Source: Otatea glauca
Lineage: Eukaryota > Streptophyta > Magnoliopsida > Poales > Poaceae
Assembly: GCA_036346275.1 (NCBI GenBank)
Contig: CM070719.1
Span: 27,794,093-27,858,092, forward strand
Reading direction: 5' to 3'
DNA: 64,000 nt
Made by a program: the position numbers and the translations under genes. The notes under the pieces are model-generated. The model saw only the letters and a program-made list of their open reading frames with translations, did not search any database and was not told the origin of the DNA. The first letter of the stretch is position 1, and the number at the start of each line of letters is the position of its first letter. This document shows positions 34,340 through 46,665 of this stretch, piece by piece.

Positions 34340-37300
34340 ATGGCGACGGACAAATATTCCACCAAGCCTCCCATCTTTAATGGAGTTGATTTTCCTTTTT
34401 GGAAATCCGGATGGAGTCATACATCACTGCCTGGGCTACGATATGGCGAAGGTGAAACTCCGTATGAGGTTCCTGGCGATGAAAATGTCACGGCCATCAA
34501 TATGGTTGGCGTTGAGGCGAATGCTAAGGCAAGGAACATTCTCATACTGAGGTCTTAGCCGCGGTGAGTATGATAGGATTTCTCACCTTCGCTCCGCTCA
34601 CGAGATTTGGGTAACCCTCGATGCTTACCATGAGGCTCTACTCAAATCAAGGCGTGAGCGAGGACAGTTCAAGCGAGTACAACAAGTTTGATCAACGCTA
34701 CCGGTGAGAGTCTCGGCGAGTGTTTTGGTCGGTTTACAAAGATTTTGGCGACCTCCGGCGATTGGTTGCATATACGACTCGGACAATGCTCGGCATTTCT
34801 TGACCGCACTCGACCTTGGGTTTGGGAGATGAAGGTGACCACCATCAAGGACACCACCGACTTATCGACTCGACTCTTGGCGGGCTTTATTCCGCCTCAA
34901 GACTCATGAGATCGATGTCGTCTCTCGGAAGACGAAATCTCGATCGATGGCTTTGGTCACCGATCCCATTGGATCTTCTTCTTGATCCTTCTATTGGTTT
35001 CTCTCTTTCCGCCCTTTGCGAGCTAGCGATGACCAAGCTGGAAAAATTTCGGAAAATGAGCTTGCTCTTCTCGCTCATAAGTTTTCTCATGCATACAAGA
35101 GGGTGAGAGAGAGGAAGAGAGGTGGCATGATCACTGCTTGAGTGTGGTGGCCCCAACCACATTGCGAACTATCCCAAGGCGGAGAAGGGCAAAACGGCGT
35201 TGGCGGTTCGGGCAAAACGACTACACCGACAAGAACCGCAACAAGAAGCCTCGGTTCGTGAATCGGCGCGAGAAGAAGTACCGCAACTTCTCCAAGAACA
35301 AGAAGCTCTTCCACGCGTCCTCGCCGCGGCAGCGACATCAACCTCTCCGACACGGAGACATGGGCGGACGAGGGCGAGGATGATCGCAAGAGAAGAAAGG
35401 TGGCGGCGACTTCTCGGCATGTGCTTCATGGCGACACCAACGACATCGGCGACTCAGAGCTCTACAAATGACTCGGACGAGGTACCCTCCTATGACCACT
35501 CAGCGAAGCTTTACGCAAATTAGGAAAATTTCATGCTAGAGCTAGAGCTAGGTGTACTGAGCTTGAGAAGGAAGTAGGTACCTTGACTCGGTAGTTAGCA
35601 TCACTTAGATCTTCTCCTCCCGAGTCACCGATGATTGCTCTTTGTGTGATGCTATTCTTGTGGAGTTGGAGAACCTAAGGACCATACATGATAGTGTGCT
35701 TGTTGAACTTGATGGTCTTAGGTTGAAGAATGCTAGCACTAGTTACTGTTGATGCTATTCTGTTGAGGCTAGTTTTCTTCATGCTCACTCCACTCCATCA
35801 TGCTCTAATTGCCCTAAATTGCTTGCCAAAATTGATGCCATGGCGAACACCTTAGGAAGCTTTACGCTAGAAACAATGAACTCGAATCACATGCTTCTAA
35901 GGACCCGGTCGGCTCATGTGAGGCTGTAAGCAATTAAAACTTGACAATGAAACCACGAATGTCAAGTGTGCTAAACTTGCTAAGGACTTCCTAGATAAGT
36001 CACAAAAATATTGCTTGCGATGTACTGAGATTGTGGGGGACTTGGATAAAATCCATGTCGAGCTTAGGAAGAAATTAGAAGACCAAGCCCATAGAATTAG
36101 AGATGCTCCTTGCGTTTCTTGTGAGGCCCTCAAGATTGAGGCAGCCGTCTTTGAGGAGAAAAATGCACGTCTTGAGAGAGCTCATCTTTACGGTTCTTCT
36201 TCCTCTCCTTCCCTTGTTCTTCTTGTGCTTCTTTCTTCCGAGATTGCCAGTATCTTATGAGCACTCTCGAGAAGTTTGTTGGAGGCAAGAAGAAGCTCAA
36301 TCTTATTCTAGACCAATCCAAGATTAGTAGATTCAATCAAGGTCTAGGATTTGATCCCTTGGAGCACGCTCGGCGCATCCTCCCACCATAGTGCGGCTCC
36401 AAGAGTGGTGAGATTGTGGTAGCTCCGCAGTGAGTACCACCGTGTTTAGGTCTCTTTGGGGTTGTCCATAGGACTTGACCGGAAGGGTGTTACTCCTATT
36501 ATACGCCTCTAGCAAGGAAGTACACATGCACCTTACAGAAGAAGGATGGTCACCTAGTAGATTTACGCTTGGTAGCGCCAAGATCACTCGGTGTGGCGTG
36601 TTGCTGCTCTTAGGGGTATTCGTGGTCATCCCGGACTTTGAGTGCTCTTGAGACACACTTGCTTCTAGGCAAAGTTAGAGAGTCGCTTTGTTTTGGGCAG
36701 CGTCCAGGACTTGGTTTTCATGCTAGTTCTTGAGTTTTAGTCACGGAGCTGTTCGTAGTCGATCTTTCCGCCGTCCTCTTGATATTCCTCATTTTTCCCA
36801 TCGAGGTAGATATCGGCGCGTGGTGTTTTCTGGTAGGAGATCGAGCAGCCTTCTTGGGATGGTCGGCTTTTTCACCACGGCGTGCCAACCCGCTTTGACT
36901 CCTAGATTATCTACGAGTTGCTCTGATCGTGTGAGAGTTGGCGTCAGAGAGACACTCGAGTCGATCTTCTTACGTATTTGGTACTCTAAGGTGTCGTATG
37001 GTTGAGATTGGGTTCCTAAGTCTTCACTCTATCCCGATCTTGAGTCATCTTTCTCTCTTGTGTCTTGATCGGGTTAAATCCGGATGGGGAAGGGCGATGT
37101 TTGGATTGTTGACTCGGTTGTTCTCGTCATATGACCGGAGATTCTCGTTGGTTCTCTTCCTAGTCCGAGCCCCGGTGATGAGTTAATCACTTTTGGGGAT
37201 GCATCTTGAGTAGAGTCATTGCTAAAGGTATCATCTGCATTAACCAAAATTTCTTTCTTAAAGATGTTGCCTTAGTAAGTAAGTCGCAATACAATCGCTC

Positions 37301-39330
37301 TCTGTTTCTCGACTTATCGATGACTCTTTCGAGGTAAGCTTCAAGAGTAATGCTGTAGAATCCTTGATTCATCGGGAGGGTTAGTTCTTGGATTTCTAGA
37401 TTTGGGAGAGTCTTTCGTGCTGATTTTTCGCTTCTTCGGAGACTCTCTTCGATGTTTGATTGCTTCGAGTCCGTGATCTCTCCTTACGGCATAGGAGACT
37501 TGGTCACATTGGTTTTGATCATTTGACTCGAGTTAGCGACCATGATCTCATTCGGGTTTGCCCAAACTCAAGATGGTCAAAGACTTAGTTTGCTCTCCTT
37601 GCCGACATGGCAAGATGGTTCTTGCTTCTCATCCTCCGATCCGTAGTGATGGTGATGCACCAGACAGCTTTTACATATGGACCTTTGTTGGTCGGCTAGA
37701 GTGCGATCGGCGGAGGGAAGTGGTATGTTCTTGTCATCGTTGATGATTTTCTAGATACTCTTGGGTATTCTTCATGGCCTCGAAGGATGAGACTTTTCTC
37801 ACTTGAGGGTTTGATCGATGGGTTGTCTATTGAGCTCCTGGGTGCATTACTGAGCTATCTGTGATGATAATGGCACGGAGTTCAAGAATTCCTACTTTGA
37901 GAGTTTTGTGTGGAGTCGGTTTAGAGCATCAGTTCTCTTCTCCTCGCTCCTCGAGAATGGCGTAGTGGAAAGGAAGAACAGGACCACAGTTGAGATGGCG
38001 GGACGATGCTAGGCAGTCTGATACTCCTAGGAAGTTTTGGGTGAGGCTATAGCTCTTGCTTGCCATGTTTCTAATCGCGTGTTTTTGAGAGCACATTTGC
38101 ATCGCACTTCTTATGAGTTGAGGTATGGCGAAAGCCCGGTGTGTCTCATTTTCGCGTTTTTGGTTGCAAGTGTTTTATCTTGAAGTCAGTAACCTAGATA
38201 AGTTTGAGTCTCGCTCTTACGATGGTATCTTTCTAGGTTACTCGACTTCTTCTCGTAGCTATAAGTGCAGAGTATTGATGCGCATAGGATCATAGAGACT
38301 GTGATGTGACCTTCGATGAGGCTAGCCCAGAGCTAGACACGATGTTTGAGCTCTTCTTATCCCTCGAAACCATCTTTGTAGTAGATGAGGATGATGGAGA
38401 TGATGGTGTTCCACGGATCCAGTTCCCTCTAACTTTGAGGTGCCTCCTGTTTCCATTTACGCACCTCGGGTGACCAGCCCTTGCCTTGACTCTCCTTCAA
38501 CGAGTGGCTCTGCTCCTACCTCTTACGTGCATGAGGTAGAGGCCACTCGCTTCGGTCCTCCCGTCATATCGAAGCTCATCCACTGATCGGATCATTGGTG
38601 ATCTGTTTGAGCGCGTCACTCGCTCAAAATCAGGTTTGTCGATTCTGCCTCCACTCTGCCTTCGTTGCCTCCTTTGGCCGAAAGATGTTTCTCATGCATT
38701 ATCCGATGAATCGTGGATTAATGCTATGCATGAGAACTTGAGAACTTTGAGAGGAACAAGGTGCGGCGACTTGTCGAGCCCCATCGGTCATAATGTCATT
38801 GGGACCAAGTGGGTGTTCAAAAACAAGCAGAGTGAGGATGGGGTTGTCATTCGCAACAAGGCTAGGCTAGTTGCAGGGGCTTTCTCAGGTTGAGGGTCTT
38901 GACTTTGAGGAGACCTTTGCCCTGTAGCTAGACTAGAGGCTATTAGGATCTGCTTGCATTCTCTGCATGCCGGGCTTCAAGCTCTATCAAATGGATGTCA
39001 AGAGTGCATTCCTCAATGGCTATATTGAGGAAGAGGTTTATGTCAAACAACCTCCAGGATTCGAGAACCCCAAGTTTCCGAGTCATGTATAAAAGCTCTC
39101 CAAAGCTTTGTATGGACTCAAGCAGGCCCCCAGAGCATGGTATGAGAGGCTCAAGTCTTATCTTCTCAGCCATGACTTCAAAATGGGCATAGTAGACAAA
39201 ACTCTATTCATCAGACACCATGAGTCTCATTTTCTTCTTGTCCAGATTTATGTGGACGATATAATTTTTGGTGGCTCATCTCATTCGCTTGTGTCTCAGT
39301 TTTCTGAGGTGATGAGCATAGAGCTTGTGT
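34340..39330 (+). pseudogene. Copia S1 gag-pol (heavily broken, 3' deleted)
   Basis: Gag starts at the Met at 34340 (MATDKYSTKPPIFNGVDFPF), with FWKSGW typical of SIRE gag; the frame stops at 34558. Later gag fragments match S2 (for example HKFSHAYKRVRER-like residues near 35080). Integrase is only traceable by nucleotide similarity to S2 (36.9-38.1 kb). RT is better: WINAMHENLRTL near 38720, GTKWVFKNKQSEDG near 38800, then MDVKSAFLNGYIEEEVY near 39000, YGLKQAPRAWYERLK and the catalytic YVDDIIFGG at about 39250-39276. The sequence then jumps to 3' tail at about 39320, so RNase H is missing. At least a dozen frame breaks are apparent. Confidence 0.8.
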
Positions 39331-39549
39331 CTCACATTTGACATGTTTAGTTGGATTTTAGAGTTTTTGTTGAAAACTTGCCCTTTCTTAAATTTAACTC
39401 TAAAATCTGAATTCCTCTTCGTCAACTTGGTCATGGTTCTAATTTCTATCTTTGGACCAAGTTTGACTTTGCAACTGAAAATTGCTTTCTTCTTCATTTT
39501 CTTCAAACTCAAATTTATTCCTTTTGTATGGTTTGTCAATATACTCATC

Positions 39550-39560
39550 AAGGGGGAGAT
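39550..39560 (+). other. Polypurine tract of Copia S1
   Basis: AAGGGGGAGAT immediately before the 3' LTR start TGAAGGACC. Confidence 0.85.
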
Positions 39561-41198
39561 TGAAGGACCATGTGGAGGTCCACCCATGTTTGTGATGAGT
39601 ATTTGACTTTATTTGAGCAAGGTGTGCTCAAGTTTGAGTTTGATTTGGATTGATTTTCAAAATGAATCAATTTGATTTGTCTCTGCCAGGAGTGGCAGTA
39701 CCGGTCGTATGGACGCGGTAGTGATGAGTTGGATGGTTTATTGCACATCTTTGTGGGCATTGCTATGTGAGGAGTTTCCTTGTCTTTGATGGTTGCAGGA
39801 CGACGGTGCTAGGTCATGGTGAGGCGAAGGATGGCCGGGACTAGGCGAGGCGTCGGAGGTCCAGACGGTTGGGAGATCGCGGAAGATGATCGGAGGCGGA
39901 GTCGGGCAAGTCAAGAAGACAAGGAAAGGATTTGATGCTAGCTAGATGCCGCGTGGATCAATGAGGGCCGTCGGATTGTGGTCTAGTTGATAGGTTAGCG
40001 GGTCTAGGTAGTATGCTTTGAAAACCGTGCAAGAAAACCCGGTATGTGTGTGGGTTTTGGGTTAGCCCTTGCATGGCTGTGTGTGTGGGTTAATCCTAGC
40101 CCTTAGATGAGTGCTCTAGGGTTGAGGGACTCATCCAAGGGTGGTAGGTGGCCCAAGAGTAGTATAAATAGGGGTGGAGAGGTAGCCTCCTTCCCTTGAA
40201 GGTGTTGAGGTTTTTGATGCTCATTTGAGCTTTGCCCACATGAATGTGAGGCTTTGTAACCTCCCCTTCCAGAAATGAAAGTTTTATTCATCCACCTCTG
40301 AATTTATTTTGCGCATTTACATTATGTCTTTACTTTACGCAATTTAAATTCAGCATTTACTTTCCATAATTACATTCCATAATTTACTTTCAAGTAATTT
40401 GGATTTGCCTCCCCTCCTTCTAAATGCTGCTGTTCTTGGATGTTTTGAGTGTGTTCATATGGTTTTACATCTCTTTTGCACTCTTGGATTGAGTAGAGAA
40501 CATCTTTTCTTTCAAGTTCCAACTTTGTTCTGAACATGTTCTTTGCGCAGCAGTCAGTTTTTGATTTTTGTAAAAATATAGAAAAATCCGTTTTGAGTGA
40601 TTCCTGTTGGAGGAGGTGCGGGACTCTAATATCCACTTGCATAAAAATTTTGGAGTTCACTTGTTGTACCGTTTGGGCGCCATGAGGTGAAAACCGAGCC
40701 CCAAACGTTCTGCTCGATGTTCTTGACCAGACTGTGTTCTTCGATTTTTCGTGTTTTTTCTGTAAGGCTTTTTGAGGAGAAATTTGGTGGAGTTCTTCAA
40801 GACTCTGATTCTCACAGGGAGAAAAAGTCTCAAAATTTTGTGAGCTACAGAAACCCACCAACCTCCTGTGCAAATTGAGGACATGTTTTGGGAATTCTGC
40901 TTTTGCTTTTCTGAAAGTGACTTTTGTGATTTGAATTGATGTCCTTTCTAAAAGCAAGAGTTTGAATTGATTCCTCTTTATCTTGGACACTAGACAACCA
41001 GGATTGTGACTCAAAAATCCCCACATATTTTATGGTACTTATCCATGCAAGCTTGGGGTACACATAGTTGTCTAGTTTTTCGGGTTTTTCACAATTCCTT
41101 TTGAGCGATCTTGTCGAGGTTTTTGTTGGAGTATTTTGGGGGAATTTTTATTTTGCGACCATTCACCCCCCCCCTCTGTTCGCCATCTCGGTCCTTCA
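39561..41198 (+). repeat. 3' LTR of Copia S1
   Basis: 1638 bp, TGAAGGACC to GGTCCTTCA, followed by the GGAGG duplication. Confidence 0.93.
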
Positions 41199-41203
41199 GG
41201 AGG

Positions 41204-41862
41204 CTTCGTGAGACTGATGTACCGAGGCCGTTGTTGGGTCTTGAATGGAGTTGCATGAGGAATTATCTACAAGATCCTTATATATGCAAGAGAACTTGAA
41301 AAAGCAAGCAAACCAATTAACATCACCGTGAGGAGAGCTACCTTCGAGATTGGCATTTAGGAGGCTTCACAGCTAGCTTTGAAGAGGATCTGCCGCGACT
41401 ACTCATGAGAGCTTGACGACACCGTGTTCTGACTTCACCCTTCAGGACACACATTGCAGCAGCAAAGGATCGAGGAGGAGGAGGACGCTACTATGGTACA
41501 CTTGGCATAGTTGGCAGCCGCCTAGGATGCGCACATGAGAGACATAGTGCAGGAGCTGAAGATGATATACGAGGCCCTAAGAGTCTCCGAAGAGGAGATA
41601 TAGGACACTCGCGTCGCCTATACAGAGAAGATCATGGAGTTGGAGGACGCACTACAGGAGGTTGGCCATGCTACACTAGCTCAACAGGACGTCGAGAATG
41701 AGGAGAACCCGAAGGAGGTCGAGTACGAGCCAAAGGAGCACGACGTGCACGTGCATGTGGAGGTTCCAGCCGTGGGTCACTAGGATAGGTTCGCACCCAT
41801 GCTAGCCCACCCACCGGTGTATGCACCGAGTCAGCCTCATCCCGGGTGGTTGGATGAGTGAC
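41204..41862 (+). pseudogene. Pre-gag ORF of Gypsy T (broken)
   Basis: Between PBS and gag a protein-like region starts before the S1 insertion (32578 onward, YRERKGGFVAKLWRVLQ) and resumes after it. The best frame gives RLRETDVPRPLLGLEWSCM (41203 onward) and ends in a stop at about 41299. Further on, acidic heptad-like sequence reads RDIVQELKMIYEALRVSEEE and TEKIMELEDALQEVG, predicted coiled coil, ending near 41862. Several stops are present. It precedes gag by about 270 bp, and 41863-42135 holds only non-coding leader. The product is unknown; it resembles additional upstream ORFs reported in some plant LTR retrotransposons. Confidence 0.5.
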
Positions 41863-42135
41863 AGGCTTAGTTGTGAGTTGAGACTCAAGTGTTGAGTCGC
41901 GTCTTCAAGTTAGTCTTTACCTTTGTAGTAGTCATTAAGGTTGTGTGCTTAGTTTGGTTCTTTAGTTGCTGGGTGTGCAGTATGTGTTGCGTGAGCCCTT
42001 AGGTTTTGTAAGCAACCATACGAAGTATTAATAAAGTTGTTAAAGTTTGGGTTTAAACTGTTTCTCCCGTCTTAGAAATTCTTGCATCTTATCTATGCTG
42101 CATCTATCTTCCCTAACGCAAGAAGCAATCAGTAG

Positions 42136-43165
42136 ATGGTGAACACTCGTAGCAACAACGGTGCTTCAGGAAGTGGTCATCGCCATAGTGACAACCCCAA
42201 TGATGGAGTACCATTGCAACCATCGCCGCCAGTTGATATGCAGAATCTGGGAGCTTTTCTTGTAGCACAGACTCAGCTTTTGCAGAAGATGATGCAACAG
42301 GTTCAGAGTGTGACAACCCAAGCTGTCAACAGCAACAACATTCAACATGGCAACAATGGATCGCATCGTTATTAGAAACTATCTAATTTTATGCGGACTC
42401 GCCCGCCGACATTCTCAGGCAATGTCAATCCTTTGGAAGCCGATGATTGGCTTAGGACCATTGAAAGGAAGCTGCACATCACCCAGTGTGAGGGAAATGA
42501 GAAGGTACTTTATGCCTCTCATCAGCTAGAAGGAACTGCTGCAGAATGGTGGGAGAACTATTGTGCCACGCATGAAGCCCCACTAGAGATCACATGGGAT
42601 GAATTTACTACTCCTTTTCGTCAGTACCATGTACCTGAAGGCATGATGGATCTCAAGGAGGAATTTAGAGCTTTAAAGCAAGGAGGTCAATCAGTGGCCG
42701 ATTATTTAAACAAATTCACTCAGTTAGCTTATTATGCTCCTGAATATGTGGCTACAGACAAGGCTATGCAGTCTCGTTTTATGAAAGGATTAAACTCTGG
42801 ACTGTAGGTGGGATTGATCACTTATAACTTCCCTGATTTTCAGGAGTTGGTCAACAAAGCATTGATCTTGGGACAAGCGCAAGGAGCTTGGTGAGGATCG
42901 CAAGCGCAAAATTGCTAATCAAGGAGGGCGACCAAACCAGTTTAGATTGAGAATGTCTCCGCAACAGTTTTCTAGGTTTCAACTGGAAGTGATGAATAAG
43001 ACATCAACCCGCGCACCTCGCCCCGCTAATCAGAATTTCTAGACACCAGCTCAAGGGAGCAATTCACTAGGAGGGAATCAACAATCTGCTGTCAGGCGTT
43101 GCTATACTTGTAATGAACCAAGACATTTTGCTAACAAGTGTCCACAGAGAGAAGAATCATGCCAG
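42136..43165 (+). pseudogene. Gypsy T gag (broken)
   Basis: The start is the Met at 42136 (MVNTRSNNGASGSGHRH). A stop at 42373-42375 interrupts; the same frame resumes with MRTRPPTFSGNVNPLEADDW and LEGTAAEWWENY, the retrotransposon gag core. A second in-frame stop lies at 42805. After a frameshift near 42880 the sequence runs to the zinc knuckle CYTCNEPRHFANKC (43100-43141), CCHC intact, with the usual Gly before His replaced by Arg. Gag would form the particle and bind RNA. Confidence 0.85.
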
Positions 43166-46100
43166 TTCGCTTCAACTTGGGAACAACACTTGCCAAGGCA
43201 CCTACATCAGGAGGGAATCGTGCGACAGGTCAACCTGGAGCTACACCTCAAGCAACAGTACGTGGTAGAGTCAACCATATCTCCACGGATGGAGCTCAGG
43301 ATGCATCGAATGTTGTGCTGGGTAAGTTTTTGGTTAACTCAGTACTCGCTACAGTTTTATTTGATTTTGAAGCTTCTTCTTCGTTCGTTTCTCAGAATTT
43401 TGTGATTAAGAATGGGTTTGATGTTAAGAATCTTAAGTGTGTGCTTTTAGTCCAAGCCCTAGGATCTGAACTTAGATCTAACCTTGGGTGTTTGGGAGTT
43501 ATGTTGCTCATGGATTGGATAGAATTCCTAGCGAATCTTATCTTGTTGGATACTCAAACCTTAGATGCTATCCTTGTAATGGATTTGCTATCCAAGCATA
43601 AAGCTATTTTGGATTTTGGCCAAAGAGTTGTATCAATGGAAAGCCCTAGTGGCAAGAAAGTGGAAGTTCATGCGATCGCAGTTCGTGATGGTCAGTTGAT
43701 GGTTAATAATGTGAAAATTGCTAGCATGGAGGATGTGCCAGTTGTTAAAGAATATCCAGATGTTTTTCCAGAGAATTTGCCGGGTATGCTGCTAGATTGA
43801 GATATTGAGTTTATTATTGAATTAGTGCCTAGTACAACACCAATAGCAAAGAGACCATATCAAATGCCAACAGATGAGCTAGTCGAGATGAAGAAGCAGA
43901 TCGAAGAGTTGCTCGAAAAAGGTTTTATAAGACCTAGTTCTTCACCGTGGGGAGCACGGTTTTGTTCGTCAAAAAGAAGGACGGAAGTTTAAGAATGTGT
44001 ATCGATTAGCGTGCACTTATTGAAGTGACGATCAAGAATAAGTATCCATTGCCGAGGATCAACGATTTGTTTGATCAGTTGAGAGGAGCTGGAGTTTTCT
44101 CCAAGTTAGATCTTCGATCAGAATACCATCAATTGAAGATTCATTCTGAGGATGTTCCTAAGACTGCATTTTCTACGCGGTATGGACATTATGAGTTTAC
44201 GATCATGCCTTTTGGATTGACCAATGCTCCGGCATATTTCATGAACATGATGACCAAGGTTTTCATGGATTATTTGGATAAATTTGTCGTTGTCTTTATA
44301 GACTATATTATCGTTTACTCCACGACGAAAGAAGAGAATGAATAACATTTGAGGTTGGTTTTGGAAAGGCTACGTGAGTAACAATTGTATGCAAAGTTCA
44401 GCAAGTGTGACTTTTGGAAGGAGAAGGTTGAATTTCTTGGCCATGTAATGATTGTTAAAGGAGTTATCGTTGATCCAAGCAAGGTAGAAGCAGTGTTACA
44501 TTGGGAGCAATCGAAGTCTGTTACACAGATGCATAGTTTTCTGGGAATGGCGGGATATTACCATCGATTTATAGAAGGATTTTCGATGATTGCTAGACCC
44601 CTTACACAATTGTTGAAGAAGGAGAAGAAGTTTGCATGGACGTCAGAGTGTGAAAAGAGTTTCCTATAGTTAAAGAAGCGTCTGGCGACAGCACCTGTGT
44701 TAGTGTTGCCTGATGTGCAGAACAACTTTGATATATATTGTGATGCTTCATGGCAAGGTCTTGGATGTGTGTTAATGCAGAATGGCAAGGTTGTTACCTA
44801 TACATCAAGGCAATTGAGACCGCATGAGGAGAATTATCCTACTCATGATTTGGAATTAGCTGTCATAGTGCATGTGTTGAAAATATGGCATCATTATCTC
44901 ATTTGAAATAGATGTGAGATATATACGGACCATAAGAGCCTAAAGTACATATTTACTCAGTCTGATCTTAATATGAGGCAAAGAAGATGGCTAGAGTTGA
45001 TCAAGGATTATAATGTTAGAATCCATTATCATACCGGTAAGGCTAATGTGTTAGCTAATGCTTTGAGTCATAAAAGCCACAGTGCAAATATGATGGTATC
45101 AAGGGATCAGCCAGAGTTGTGCAAAGAGTTTCAGAAGCTGAAATTGGAAGTTGTTTGACAAGGTGTTGTAGCTGCTCTAGAAGTGAAGCCAATGCTTGAA
45201 GATCAAATTAGAGAAGGTCAAAAGGATGATGAGAAAATTAGCAGAATCAAGTCCAAGAAGGATGAAGGTTTAGCGGAGGATTTTGCCGTGGATGAGCAAG
45301 GTACCATGTGGTTTAAAGGTAGAATTTGTGTACCGAACAAGAAGGATCTTAAGCAATTGATTCTTGAGGAAGCACATGATTCCAAGTATTCAATTCATCC
45401 GGGAAGTGCTAAGATGTATCAAGATCTTAAAGATTTTGGTGGCCTGCCTAATATGAAGCGTGAAGTAGATGAGCACGTTGCTCTATATAATGTGTGCCAA
45501 AGGGTAAAAGCTATGCATCAAAGGCCTACTAGTTTGTTATAGCCATTGAAGGTTCCAGAATGGAAGTAGAAGGAAATCAGAATGGATTTTATTACTGGTT
45601 TGCCTAAGACTCAGAGAGGTTATGATTCCATTTGGGTCATTGTGGATCGTTTGACAAAAGTCACTCACTTCATTCTAGTAAAGATGACTTATTCAGGAGA
45701 TCGTTTGGCAGAGCTATATATGTCAAGGATTGTGTGTTTGCATGGTGTGCCTAAGAAGATTGTGTCAGATTGAGTTATCCAATTCACCTCGAGAGTTTGG
45801 AACAAGTTGCATGAAGCAATGGGAACTCACCTGAATTTTAGTACAGCGTGTCATCTGCAGAAAGATGGACAGACTGAAAGGGTTAATCAGATTTTGAAGG
45901 AAATGTTAAGAGCTTGTGCATTAGCTTATGCTACGTCATGTGATAAGTGTTTGTCGTATGCAGAATTCAGCTATAACAACAGTTACCAGGCTAATTTGCA
46001 AATGTCACCATGTGAGGCTTTATATGGTCGTTCCTGTTGTACTCTATTGAATTGGAATGAAACGGGAGAGCGTTTGGTGTTTGGGCCTGATATTCTCAAG

Positions 46101-46618
46101 GAAGCCGAAGAGCAAGTAGCTATGATTAGGGAAAGGTTGAAAATAGCGCAATCAAGGCAAAAGAGCTACATTGATAATCATTGTCGTGATTTGAGCTTTG
46201 AACGAGATGATTTTGTGTACCTCAGAGTTATCCCTCTTAAAGGTGTTAAAAGGTTTCACGCTAAAGGGAAGCTTGCGCCAAGGTATGTTGGTCCGTTCAA
46301 GATTTTGAGCCGTCGAGGAGAGGTTGCTTATTAGATGGAATTGCCACAATCGTTGGCAGGGGTGCATGATGTTTTCATGTGTCACAGCTTAAGAAATATC
46401 TAAGAGTGCCAATGAAGCAGACGTCATTAGAAGCAATTGAACTGCAGGAGGATTTGACCTACAAGGAGCAACCGATCAAGATTTTGGATGTGATGGAGTA
46501 CAAGACTAGGAACAAGTCTTTTTGCTTTTGTAGAGTTTAGTGGAGCAATCATTCAGAGAATGAAGCAACCTCAGAGCATAAAAAAGATCTGAAGTCAAAA
46601 TTCCCAAACCTATTCTCT
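43166..46618 (+). pseudogene. Gypsy T pol with chromodomain (broken)
   Basis: Domains in order. Protease: LFDFEASSSF at about 43360, where the catalytic D-S-G has become D-F-E. RT: KNKYPLPRINDLFDQL, then FSKLDLRSEYHQL (first Asp kept), then VVFIDYIIVYS, where the second Asp of the DD pair is Tyr. RNase H: DIYCDASWQGLG (44730), HDLELAV, YTDHKSL, NVLANALSHK. Integrase zinc domain at 45183-45542, first Cys replaced by Tyr (YNVCQRVKA). Integrase core: MDFITGLPKTQRGYDS (45582), SD followed by a stop at 45772, DGQTERVNQ (45865). Chromodomain-like tail at about 46461-46615: YKEQPIKILDVMEYKTRNKS. In chromoviruses this domain directs integration to chromatin. Multiple stops; dead. Confidence 0.85.
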
Positions 46619-46652
46619 AGTTAGCATTGAATCTCGAGGTCGAGATTCTATT

Positions 46653-46663
46653 AAGGGAGGAGG
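46653..46663 (+). other. Polypurine tract of Gypsy T
   Basis: AAGGGAGGAGG just before the 3' LTR start TGTATCATC. Confidence 0.8.
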
Positions 46664-46665
46664 TT

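Larger units (their letters stand above)
32658..41198 (+). mobile_element. SIRE/Maximus-like Copia S1, complete with both LTRs
   Basis: A full insertion in the leader of Gypsy T with perfect target duplication GGAGG (32653-32657 and 41199-41203). LTRs are 1628 and 1638 bp. PBS and PPT are intact. The internal part (34286-39560) is short because RT is followed directly by tail sequence: the RNase H region is deleted at about 39315-39335. Coding frames are heavily interrupted although the LTRs are visually very similar. Confidence 0.92.
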
